64,000 nt of DNA from Myroides profundi (GTDB lineage: Bacteria > Bacteroidota > Bacteroidia > Flavobacteriales > Flavobacteriaceae): NCBI RefSeq assembly GCF_000833025.1, contig NZ_CP010817.1, positions 2,542,001-2,606,000 on the forward strand. The letters are read 5' to 3'. The notes beneath the pieces are model-generated. The model worked only from the letters and a program-made list of their open reading frames with translations, was not told the DNA's origin and did no database searches. Position 1 is the first letter of the stretch. Each line of letters starts with the position of its first letter. Both the position numbers and the translations under genes were made by a program. Positions 42,197 to 50,447 of the stretch are shown here, piece after piece.

Positions 42197-42373
42197 TTTA
42201 CACAATTGTCTTCTAAAACTCAATTCAGAATTCACATCACACACCTCTTTAACACCCTTTTAAAGGATGTTTTAAAACACTTTACACACTCACCGAATAT
42301 TTACTCATTCAAATAAAAACAAACTCTTAAAACAGCTTATTTTGAATTGCACAAAAAAACTCACTAAGAAATA

Positions 42374-42862
42374 TTACTTTTCATCGCTCGCTGAAGTACC
42401 CTCTGAATGATTGTGATTCTCAAACAATGATTTTAAATTAAGATCGACAATCGGACGATAAGGACCTAATACATTAAAAAATGTATTGTCAACTTCTTGA
42501 ACAACCACTAACGCTTTTTGTAAAAGTTCCACTCCACTGGGAGTCAAAGTAATCACTTTTGCACGCGTATCCACAGGGTGATCTTTACGCTTAATTACCT
42601 TCTTCTCTTCGAGGGTTCGAAGTACTTTTGACACCATCATACGATCCGTATTACTGTGATTAGCAATATCTATTTGTGTAACACTATTACCCTCTTTTGA
42701 CAACCACCCCAAAGCAGACATCAAAACAAACTGAGTATGCGTAATGTCTATTTTATCCAATTCTCTTTTCATAGTACGTTGCCATAACATCGTTACTTGC
42801 CACAATAAATATCCTGAACTTTCTTCAGGAGTATTAAACGGGAAGCTTACTTGATCACTCAT
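42374..42862 (-). CDS. MarR-family regulator
   Basis: 162 aa. Winged helix at about 45-120: THTQFVLMSALGWLS, TQIDIANHSNTDRMMVSKVLRTLEEKK and KDHPVDTRAKVITLTPSG, the MarR recognition helix and beta wing. It is the second gene of a unit with the upstream DinB gene (60-base gap). A perfect 11-bp inverted repeat covers the DinB promoter and is its probable autoregulatory site. Ligand unknown. Confidence 0.92.
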   Translation of the reverse strand: MSDQVSFPFNTPEESSGYLLWQVTMLWQRTMKRELDKIDITHTQFVLMSALGWLSKEGNSVTQIDIANHSNTDRMMVSKVLRTLEEKKVIKRKDHPVDTRAKVITLTPSGVELLQKALVVVQEVDNTFFNVLGPYRPIVDLNLKSLFENHNHSEGTSASDEK

Positions 42863-42922
42863 ATTACTTTAATCATTAATAATTATTACATTTTTTTACA
42901 AAACATAAAAGCACTTAAAACA

Positions 42923-43447
42923 CTAAACAGATTCTTTATCTCTATCTGATTTTTGTCTTAAGTGATGCGTCCAATGCATCGGTATTAATCTAAACCACTC
43001 GCTAGCGTTTAAATAATCAAAGCCGGGATGTGGTGTTTTTCCACCCAAATCATCTTTTAATAATTCCTTCCAAACACACATCATCTCATCAACCTTCTGT
43101 AATCCTAATTCGACTTCTTTTTTACTAAGTGGAGCAATAGGAGTACAATCATCCGACGCAGGTACTTTTATCTTCACAGGAGGAAATTTACCTAATATAG
43201 TATAGACCATAAATCCCTTAAAATTCTTTCTCTTATCACAGTTACTTCTTGTCTTCACACAACACTCAATTTGCTTGCCATGAAAATACAATGTAGAATT
43301 AATTAGATGTAAATAAATCTGCCCTAAAGACCAATGATCTACTGATCCATTTTTAGAAATTTCCCCTTCAGAATATGTTTCTAATGCTTTTTTCCATACT
43401 TTTGAAACCTTCTCATAGTCCCTAAAACTCTTCTCTATACTACTCAT
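42923..43447 (-). CDS. DinB-like family protein
   Basis: 174 aa helical-bundle protein. HWSLGQIYLHLINSTLYF (about 38-55) and RLIPMHWTHHLRQK near the C-terminus provide the His residues expected at the DinB metal site. DinB-like proteins include mycothiol/bacillithiol transferases and uncharacterised stress proteins. The start is ATG 43447; the codon before it is GTG. It shares its promoter with the marR-like gene downstream, suggesting a regulated detoxification function, by inference. Confidence 0.75.
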   Translation of the reverse strand: MSSIEKSFRDYEKVSKVWKKALETYSEGEISKNGSVDHWSLGQIYLHLINSTLYFHGKQIECCVKTRSNCDKRKNFKGFMVYTILGKFPPVKIKVPASDDCTPIAPLSKKEVELGLQKVDEMMCVWKELLKDDLGGKTPHPGFDYLNASEWFRLIPMHWTHHLRQKSDRDKESV

Positions 43448-43454
43448 CACTTAA

Positions 43455-43493
43455 ATATTGTTGTTACAAATATAGTAATCACAACAACAATAT
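43455..43493. promoter_or_regulatory. Perfect inverted repeat over the DinB-MarR promoter
   Basis: ATATTGTTGTT (43455-43465) and AACAACAATAT (43483-43493) are exact complements 17 bases apart and flank the -7 element of the leftward promoter, a fitting MarR operator. Confidence 0.6.
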
Positions 43494-43496
43494 CAA
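43467..43496 (-). promoter_or_regulatory. Promoter of the DinB-MarR unit
   Basis: Minus-strand TTG (43494-43496), a 19-base spacer, then TATATTTG (43467-43474), an exact TAnnTTTG box, 20 bases before the ATG. Confidence 0.7.
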
Positions 43497-45020
43497 ACAC
43501 AAAAACAAACAAAACAAAATAATAAATTATTAATTATTAATATTCAGATACTTATAACAATTATCTAAAGTTTTAAATCATATTACTTTAAATACCTATT
43601 TATTCAAACAAAAAATATTTTCACTTTAAAAATAGCATTTTTAACAAGTAAAAATGACATTAAAATATCTCATAAAAAGACTGCCATTTTGACAAAAACC
43701 CTTTTCCTTAAAAACAAGACATTTGCCACTCCCCTAAAACGCATCAAGCTTCACTTGAGCCAAACAATACTTAAAGTAATACTTTATATAATCAACGTAA
43801 ATCAATAAACCAAATCACTCACTCCCCTTCTTAAATAGAGTACAAAACACCTCCTTATCTAACACAAAAAAGCATTGGTATAAGAACACAAAAACACCTT
43901 CTTTTTCACAAAACTACCAGACACAATCTCCACTCTTCTCTTATATATATGTATCAAAAAAAAACATACTTTCCCTCCTTCTTTATTGCTTATCGCTAAA
44001 GCTCATCAAATAAAAAGAACTACGATTAGTACACAACAGATCTAGCAACGAAATAGTACTTTTTACCACAATAAAAGAAAATAACAATCTTTAGAAAAGC
44101 AAGTCAAATCAACCGAATTACCATCACATAAAATTAATACCTCAAAGAAACTACCTGACTAAAAAGCTTAAACTCACCTTAACTAGCCACCTTATACAAT
44201 AAAAAAACATCCAATACATCAAATAGAATAGTTATAATTTACACAACAAAACAAATTATATATATTCTATTTTACACAAACACTAAAGGGGCAACACAAA
44301 TCATCAATAACAATTTCAACAGAATAATTTATTGATAAAAACAGCACCGACATAAAACAAGATGTCTTTATTACACTAAAAAACAAAACAACAAGGCATA
44401 TAAAATAAGACTCACTTATATTGTAAAAAAGACTCATAGTATAAACAACATATAAAGACCTAAACAAGAAAATATAAAATGACAAAAAACAACAATTCTC
44501 AACTTAGTAAAATGAATAGACCTCTCCTAATTGATAAAGTAAACAGAGATGAAAAAGGAATTATACTACAACTATAATTTTGCTAAATAGAAGTACAAAA
44601 AAGTGTAAAGCACCTCTAGCTACTCTACCAAAAAAGGGTTATTTAAAACATAAAGGAGACGCAAAAAAGGAAGTGTGATTGTATTAAAAAGCCATACTAA
44701 GACAGCTATTATAGTATTAAAAGAGGTTCAAAACACCTCATTTTACTTCTCAAAACGATTAACAAAACAGTAAAAAGTATTATAAAGAACACTAAAAGCA
44801 CCACACCTCACAAGAGTTATTAGGAAGTGTAATAATGAAAATCTTTCATTAGAAGGCTTTAAAATGCTCTAAATACATTAAGAGTAGTCATTCCATAATC
44901 AAAACAACACACTTACACAAAACACTGTAAATAAGAAAAATACAGCATACAACTAAATATAAAAAAAGATAACTAACACAAGTAAAGCTAGTTAAAAGAA
45001 AGGTTAGTTTGGCGTAGTTT
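43497..45020. other. 1.5-kb gene desert
   Basis: No protein-like frame of useful length on either strand; a 72-codon minus frame near 44.3 kb is low-complexity and lacks a credible start context. The plus strand is visibly A-rich and T-poor across much of the interval, with recurring short strings such as AAAACACCTC. It may be decayed genes or an unrecognised non-coding element; I find no tRNA, hairpin array or clear repeat. Confidence 0.5.
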
Positions 45021-45416
45021 CTAGCCCTTATTAGTACAAAAAAACTTGTTTGAAGCCCAAAATAACAGATGAATTACTAGCATTCCTCCTATCCCTATAA
45101 ACCAAAAAAACAGGTATACACCTAGGTCAACCATACCACATCGAGAGCCAGAGAGCTCATCTATTGGATATAATTTTGAGACAAATACAGAAGGAAAAAC
45201 AATCAGAAATAAGAAAAAAACAAGAGCAAATAATGCATATCTCCACCTCTTAATCCCCTTTTTATAGAAGATTAAATACCCTAATATTTGAACTACTAAG
45301 ACTGAAATAATGGTCACTAATGGATTGAGATAATAAAACATACTGACGAATTTATAGATATCAATGTTTAGGAATTTATCCCAACTATTACTTATACAAA
45401 ATAAAGAAATATCCAC
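45021..45416 (-). CDS. Small membrane protein of unknown function
   Basis: 131 aa with three hydrophobic segments (about 25-50, 60-80 and 95-120) and few charged residues between. No signal or catalytic motif. It is 13 bases after the next upstream membrane-protein gene, so the two form an operon. Confidence 0.6.
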   Translation of the reverse strand: MDISLFCISNSWDKFLNIDIYKFVSMFYYLNPLVTIISVLVVQILGYLIFYKKGIKRWRYALFALVFFLFLIVFPSVFVSKLYPIDELSGSRCGMVDLGVYLFFWFIGIGGMLVIHLLFWASNKFFCTNKG

Positions 45417-45429
45417 ATATAATAGCTAG

Positions 45430-45804
45430 CTATTTATAGCATTTCTCTTTTCGAAAGCGAAATAAAACAGTATTATTAAGAAGATAAAACACACCTGCTC
45501 CACTAAAATACATCACGCAATCTAACCAATCTTCCGTATAACGAGGATTGTGCTGGGGTAAATACCACTCAAAGTAAACACTATAGTATAAAGCCACAAA
45601 AAGGATAAGCGATAGAGATAATAGAAGATCTGCCTGCTTCTTTAACTTCCTCAATATGTATTGACAAATACTTAATGCCAACGGTAGAGTCAGAAAATCA
45701 TTGACATAATTATTAACCCAAGCAGGCAAAACAATATGAGATTTCTGTAAAACATAGATAACAACAGAAATACCAAAGGCTATATAAAAAAGTGTTTTCT
45801 TCAT
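45430..45804 (-). CDS. Small membrane protein of unknown function
   Basis: 124 aa with about four membrane helices (LFYIAFGISVVIYVLQ, FLTLPLALSICQYIL, LLLSLSLILFVALYY and a final CVMYFSGAGVFYLLNN). NDFLTLPLAL and YFEWYLP recall a family seen in Bacteroidota whose function is not established. It is paired with the downstream small membrane gene. Confidence 0.65.
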   Translation of the reverse strand: MKKTLFYIAFGISVVIYVLQKSHIVLPAWVNNYVNDFLTLPLALSICQYILRKLKKQADLLLSLSLILFVALYYSVYFEWYLPQHNPRYTEDWLDCVMYFSGAGVFYLLNNTVLFRFRKEKCYK

Positions 45805-45877
45805 ACAAGTATAAAAGAGGAACGATTACAAGTTGTAACAGCTCCTCTAATTCTAATTTAAAAAAATAAACAACTTA

Positions 45878-46186
45878 CTATGCTGCTATAAATCCAATAA
45901 GATAAGCTATCCCAGCCATAATAGATACCCCTACCACCCATATAGCATTGACTATCATAGCTGGTACTCTGATAAAAGGATTAGGATGCTTGAACATTCT
46001 ACGAGTAAATTTCTCAAAACTAGTAAGTTCCCTATTTACTTCTTTTTGTATTCTTTCATTGACAACTCTTTGTTGTTCCATTTGACGGCGTAAAACCACA
46101 TTGATTATCTCTCCACAATTCGTACAATAATCACTATTGACATTCTCTGTTTTACACTTTTGACAAGTGATATAATGCTTACTCAT
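45878..46186 (-). CDS. Zinc-ribbon membrane protein
   Basis: 102 aa. N-terminal zinc ribbon CQKCKTENVNSDYCTNCGE (C-x2-C...C-x2-C, about 8-26), a charged coiled region, then one hydrophobic C-terminal segment (VGVSIMAGIAYLIGFI). I start at ATG 46186 (M-S-K-H-Y-I-T-C); six more codons are open upstream. The role is unknown; a small zinc-ribbon protein anchored by one or two C-terminal helices. Confidence 0.65.
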   Translation of the reverse strand: MSKHYITCQKCKTENVNSDYCTNCGEIINVVLRRQMEQQRVVNERIQKEVNRELTSFEKFTRRMFKHPNPFIRVPAMIVNAIWVVGVSIMAGIAYLIGFIAA

Positions 46187-46314
46187 TTCAGTTTGTTTTA
46201 TCAATAAACGTTCCTATGTTATAAAAACAGGACAAAGTTCAAACAAACTAAAGGCTTAAAAAAGAACATTTACTACCCAAAACTGTTCTTATTCACTCCT
46301 ATTGTATATTATAA

Positions 46315-47208
46315 TCAAACTCTCTTTCGATATTCTCGAGGAGAATAACCTACTTTTCGTTTAAAAAACTTGCCAAAGAATGAAGTAGTATTAAAGTGAA
46401 GTGATTCTGCTATTTCTGATATACTCAATGTCGAGTTAGCTAAAAGTAACTGTGCCTCAACTATTACAGCATCATCTATTAACTCACCAATAGTCTTAGC
46501 TGTAATCTCCTTTATCACTTTGGCTAAATAACTCTCAGAGACACAAAGCCTATCAGCATAAAAGCGAACCAATTTCTCTGATTTAAAATGAAGCTGAAGA
46601 AGCTCTAAGAACTGAATAGTCAGGCTTTCCTTACGAGACAAATTACTCTTCAACTCCTTATAATTATAATGACTTGCATCTACTAATTCCAATAAAAACA
46701 AAGCAAATAAATGCTTAATAGCTTCTTTTTGATTAGCAGACTTCCCTTTTTGGATATTCTTATGATTGAGTAAAGTACACAGACTTAATAAAGAAGTTTG
46801 TTGCTCTTGATTCAGCACTAATTTAGTCACTGTATTGGGGGTCAATAAGACGAAAGTACTCTTCTCATTTTGGGTATGTGTATTCTCTATCGCAAAAGCC
46901 CGATCAAAACTAATAGCAATAAAGTTAATGTCTTGACTAAATTCCTTAAACAGAATAACCATCTGTGGAGGAATAATCGTTATAGTGCCAGGTTCTAATC
47001 GATACTCTATCAGATTTACCTGTACGGTGATCATTCCTTGAGTCACAAAGAGCAAAGTATAATTCTCATTGCGATAAGGATGTTTTAAAGGATTATCTGT
47101 AAAAGAAGTCTGTACATCTACATAGATACCACTATCCTGATACTCCTGATCTAATAATCGGAGGATATCTTTTATGGTATAGTCGTGTATCTGATCAGCA
47201 TTACTCAT
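46315..47208 (-). CDS. AraC-family transcriptional regulator
   Basis: 297 aa. N-terminal cupin domain (LEPGTITIIPPQMVILFKEF) and C-terminal AraC domain: FYADRLCVSESYLAKVIKE, SISEIAESLHFNTTSFFGKFF and KVGYSPREYRK. An exact TATTTTTG box lies shortly upstream of the start. It precedes, in the opposite sense of transcription order, small membrane genes; its target is not evident. Confidence 0.9.
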   Translation of the reverse strand: MSNADQIHDYTIKDILRLLDQEYQDSGIYVDVQTSFTDNPLKHPYRNENYTLLFVTQGMITVQVNLIEYRLEPGTITIIPPQMVILFKEFSQDINFIAISFDRAFAIENTHTQNEKSTFVLLTPNTVTKLVLNQEQQTSLLSLCTLLNHKNIQKGKSANQKEAIKHLFALFLLELVDASHYNYKELKSNLSRKESLTIQFLELLQLHFKSEKLVRFYADRLCVSESYLAKVIKEITAKTIGELIDDAVIVEAQLLLANSTLSISEIAESLHFNTTSFFGKFFKRKVGYSPREYRKRV

Positions 47209-47263
47209 CTTTTTTATTTACAAAAATAGAGAAATCCTACTTGATATACGCTCTATTATCCCA

Positions 47264-48016
47264 TTAGAAGCCATCTACTTTTACTAAGTCTATTACTATT
47301 TTTAGCCCAGTTAGCAACTTATACTCCATCTTCACAAATCCATATTGTTCAGAAAAATAAGACACTAACTCTGTTTCCCCTAAAGTAGACTTAGCTGTAG
47401 AAACCACCTTAAGACAAGACAAATCTCCTAAAGCTGTAGAAACCATCTCTTGTTTTTCTATCCTGTAAGTATAGTCTAACAAGAGCTTTCCTTTCCATTC
47501 TCCCCACACTGGATTAGACCAAGAATCACCTATAATCATCTGATCTGACCAAGTATAACCTACAGACTTACCTAAGTGAACATAAGGAAATGGAGCTGTC
47601 TCTAATGCTTTAAAGAAATGGGAACGTATTGGGTGTAACCATACATTCTGTTCATTCTCTACCAATCCTGTTGAAGATCTAAAATCAGTCATAGGTTCAA
47701 AGCTATATCTTATTTCAGTCTGTCTTTTATTCGTTCTTTTACCCTTTTCAGGAGCTATAACCTCCATTTTAAACTGATCAGGCAGTGCCTCATCTTTAAC
47801 AGAAGTCAAGTTCTCTGCATCCTTTGCATCTATAAATAAACTATCTCCTTCCTTGTTTTGAATCTTATAAGAATAATAAAAAGTACGTCCCACCTTATAG
47901 ATAGTATTGTCTACATCTACATCCTTTTTTTCTATATATACTTTGTCGTAACTCTGAGCCATACTATTGCCAGACGCCACCAACACAAATAAAACTAAAA
48001 AACAATATCTCACCAT
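47264..48016 (-). CDS. Exported protein of unknown function
   Basis: 250 aa with signal peptide (CFLVLFVLVASGNSMAQ, cleavage about 21). The mature part is beta-rich, with several Trp (HLGKSVGYTWSDQMIIGD, NPVWGEWKGKLLLDY) and no recognisable catalytic motif. The start is ATG 48016, four codons inside the longest frame, so that the signal peptide is terminal. It lies 88 bases upstream of nothing co-directional except the AraC gene; probably monocistronic. Confidence 0.6.
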   Translation of the reverse strand: MVRYCFLVLFVLVASGNSMAQSYDKVYIEKKDVDVDNTIYKVGRTFYYSYKIQNKEGDSLFIDAKDAENLTSVKDEALPDQFKMEVIAPEKGKRTNKRQTEIRYSFEPMTDFRSSTGLVENEQNVWLHPIRSHFFKALETAPFPYVHLGKSVGYTWSDQMIIGDSWSNPVWGEWKGKLLLDYTYRIEKQEMVSTALGDLSCLKVVSTAKSTLGETELVSYFSEQYGFVKMEYKLLTGLKIVIDLVKVDGF

Positions 48017-48070
48017 AATTACTATCAATTACAAAAAACTAAAGATAAGTATTTCAACACAATATCCCAT

Positions 48071-48100
48071 AAAAAAAGCTACCCTTATCGAGTAGCTTTA
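48071..48100 (-). terminator. Terminator of the esterase gene
   Basis: Stem AAAGCTAC / GTAGCTTT (48075-48082 with 48092-48099), T-run on the minus-strand 3' side, 17 bases beyond the stop. Confidence 0.8.
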
Positions 48101-48116
48101 GTCTATTTATATGCTC

Positions 48117-48977
48117 TTACTTAGAGAAATACGTATTTGGATATAACTTTTGAAATGCGTTATTCACCGCCTGATGGATCACTGTTGAGTGTATTTCTTG
48201 AGATAGATAATCGAAGTGAGACTTGATATTCTTGTTCTTTTGAAGTGTCTTATATAGTTGTTCCCCATACTCATACATCTTCACATCCTCTTCCTTATTA
48301 GGCACCCCTACATATACATTCACAGGTTGTTTTATCTTCTCTATCAGACACGTATGTGTCTTGTCTAATAGTTTCTCATCACCCCACCATAGACTAGGAC
48401 TGATAATGATATAGTTTGTAAATAGATAAGGATGATATTCTAATACATACGTAGAATACAACCCCGCTAGCGACTCTCCTATCACAGTACGAGTACTACT
48501 TCCTTTATAATTCTTCTCTATATATGGAATCAATTCAGACTCTAAAAATGCCGTATAAGCCTCTGCTCTACCATACTCTGGAAACATATCTTTACTAAAG
48601 CCTGCTTTCTCCACGAAGTTTAAATTATCTACTGCGAAAGTCATATCCTTTCTACGGTTGATCGTCTCTATCCCTACGATAATAGAATTAGGAAAACGCG
48701 CTATCCAAGGTAATGAATTAAAACGCACTAACCCTGCCAGATGTATAAAGTCCTCTTCCACCCCTCCATCTAAGATATATACGACAGGATACTTAATAGT
48801 ATCATTCGCATTATAATCTGGTGGCAAAACGATATTAATCGTTCTATCCTCACTTAGGATAGTAGAATGTAGTTGATCTGTTGTTCCGAATGTAAGAGGT
48901 TTACTATTCGTTTGGCTAATACCAGATACGCCTAGTAGTAACATACCCGTTACTAATAATGCTTTTATATTTATCAT
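48117..48977 (-). CDS. Exported esterase of the Fes/IroE-like alpha/beta-hydrolase family
   Basis: 286 aa with signal peptide (LLVTGMLLLGVSGISQ). The esterase fold shows YPVVYILDGGVEEDF (oxyanion region), GESLAGLYSTYVLEYHP (nucleophile Ser) and a C-terminal EIHSTVIHQAV His. This is the putative esterase family that includes enterochelin and salmochelin hydrolases; periplasmic hydrolysis of a siderophore or other ester is the usual role, the substrate here being unknown. Preceded by an excellent promoter at 49003-49030. Confidence 0.85.
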   Translation of the reverse strand: MINIKALLVTGMLLLGVSGISQTNSKPLTFGTTDQLHSTILSEDRTINIVLPPDYNANDTIKYPVVYILDGGVEEDFIHLAGLVRFNSLPWIARFPNSIIVGIETINRRKDMTFAVDNLNFVEKAGFSKDMFPEYGRAEAYTAFLESELIPYIEKNYKGSSTRTVIGESLAGLYSTYVLEYHPYLFTNYIIISPSLWWGDEKLLDKTHTCLIEKIKQPVNVYVGVPNKEEDVKMYEYGEQLYKTLQKNKNIKSHFDYLSQEIHSTVIHQAVNNAFQKLYPNTYFSK

Positions 48978-49002
48978 GTTTGGTTAGTTAATTTGTTGGC
49001 TT

Positions 49003-49030
49003 CAAAGATAAATAAATCATTGAGCTACAA
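49003..49030 (-). promoter_or_regulatory. Promoter of the esterase gene
   Basis: Minus-strand TTG (49028-49030), a 17-base spacer and TATCTTTG (49003-49010), an exact TAnnTTTG box, 26 bases before the ATG at 48977. Confidence 0.7.
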
Positions 49031-49170
49031 AAGTTTTTTTATACCAAAACACCCTTAAACAGTATAGTATTAACAAGATAAAATGAAGATTATTTATCTT
49101 TTTGTATTATTAGAACATCTATTAGTATAATTAAGACAATTACTAAATTTATAATCTCTATGTAAAAGCT

Positions 49171-49731
49171 TTAATAAAGTATTTCTTCCCAAAAAAAACG
49201 TGTATTAACACCAAATTCATTTTCTATTAAAGATAAAAAAGACTCTTCCTTACCACTTTCTTTAACATATACAGAAGTACCTAACCCTTGAATAAAACTA
49301 TCAAATGAAGGGGCTACTATAACTTTATCATCAAAAGATATTTCAGAAGAGACAACATAAACAACTCCCTCTTTTAAAGATAGAAGTATAGTATAAGGAT
49401 CTCCCAAACCAACAACCATAGCATCTATACTTAAACAATCTTGATACCAATAGTTATCTTTATTATTGAGGTTTATTAACCTATTAATATAATTTCCTCC
49501 ACTACCAAATTGTATATTAGCCAAGGTTAAGTTTCCTAAATTATATCTCATTATAAAATCTTCAAATTCTTCTGGCAAAATAGCAATATTTAAGTACTCT
49601 TTTAACCTTAAAACTTCTTCTTTACTTCCTTTATAAGGTATTAATAATAGTTCTGAGATAATATCTTTATCAACATCAGCAAATTTCTTTTCGAGAAAGA
49701 CACTTACTTCTTCTATTTCAAACAATTTCAT
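49171..49731 (-). CDS. SMI1/KNR4 (SUKH)-like protein
   Basis: 186 aa. The central LPEEFEDFIMRYNLGNLTLANIQFG pattern (L-P-x-x-[FY]-x-x-[FL]...N-G) followed by IDAMVVGLGDPYTILLSLKEGVVYVVSS is typical of SUKH-fold proteins, many of which are immunity proteins. It is 12 bases downstream of a second SUKH-like gene; the pair is an operon, with no toxin gene visible. Confidence 0.75.
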   Translation of the reverse strand: MKLFEIEEVSVFLEKKFADVDKDIISELLLIPYKGSKEEVLRLKEYLNIAILPEEFEDFIMRYNLGNLTLANIQFGSGGNYINRLINLNNKDNYWYQDCLSIDAMVVGLGDPYTILLSLKEGVVYVVSSEISFDDKVIVAPSFDSFIQGLGTSVYVKESGKEESFLSLIENEFGVNTRFFWEEILY

Positions 49732-49743
49732 ATTACAAACAAT

Positions 49744-50226
49744 TTACCTTACATCCTCTGCACAGCGATAAAAACTATCCTCCTCAGTTATAGATCGATA
49801 ATAAAATGTCCCAATATCTAATCCTGTATCTTTAAACAATACATTAATATCTACCTCCGCTTCTCCTCTGTAGAACGCTTCAGAACTTACATATCCTAGT
49901 GTCGCAGTATTCAGATTAAGAACAATCAAATCCTCGTGAAGACCTGTACCTATAATATAGTACCCTTGCTTATAGATGTCTCTATTGTGTTTTTTGAAGT
50001 TCACTTTATGTAAATGAAATACCTGATCAAAAGTGTTGATACCAAAACGCCACCCTGAACGATATGAATGACTAATAAAAAAAGCCCCTATCTCCTCACC
50101 GAAGTTCTTGATAAAATTACCTTCCGCTGTCTTTGTTAACGGCCATTTGATTAGTTCATGCTCTTTGCTTAACAGCTCAACTGCCTGATCAAAAAGAACA
50201 ACATTCACTTTACTTTCTTTTTCCAT
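49744..50226 (-). CDS. SUKH-like protein
   Basis: 160 aa. YYIIGTGLHEDLIVLNLNTATLGYVSSEAF matches the SUKH core strand pair (I-G-x-G-x-x-x-D-x-x-x-x-N-x-x-T-x-x-x-G). The N-terminus is helical. An exact TAATTTTG box lies upstream. It forms a two-gene unit with the SUKH-like gene downstream. Confidence 0.7.
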   Translation of the reverse strand: MEKESKVNVVLFDQAVELLSKEHELIKWPLTKTAEGNFIKNFGEEIGAFFISHSYRSGWRFGINTFDQVFHLHKVNFKKHNRDIYKQGYYIIGTGLHEDLIVLNLNTATLGYVSSEAFYRGEAEVDINVLFKDTGLDIGTFYYRSITEEDSFYRCAEDVR

Positions 50227-50389
50227 AATATCTATTCACATTATCTTCTAATGACAAAATTAGCTTTTTATCAATACAATACATCCATCTCAACTCTTAT
50301 TTATAGTATAAAAACAATATTGCGCTCGCTGGAGACCATAGAATCAACCTAAATATCTAGTAAATATATTTAAATCAGTTATTCTCAAT

Positions 50390-50418
50390 TTGTACACTCT
50401 TTTATTATCTTATATTTA
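50390..50418 (+). promoter_or_regulatory. Promoter of the second TonB receptor
   Basis: TTG (50390-50392), an 18-base spacer and TATATTTA (50411-50418), one mismatch from TAnnTTTG, 30 bases before the ATG. Confidence 0.5.
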
Positions 50419-50447
50419 CACGCCAAAAACAACACAACACTTAAGTA

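Noticed and set aside
44267..44485. 72-codon hydrophobic frame in the gene desert
   Set aside because: Low-complexity AT-driven composition, no promoter, no neighbour support; chance frame more likely.
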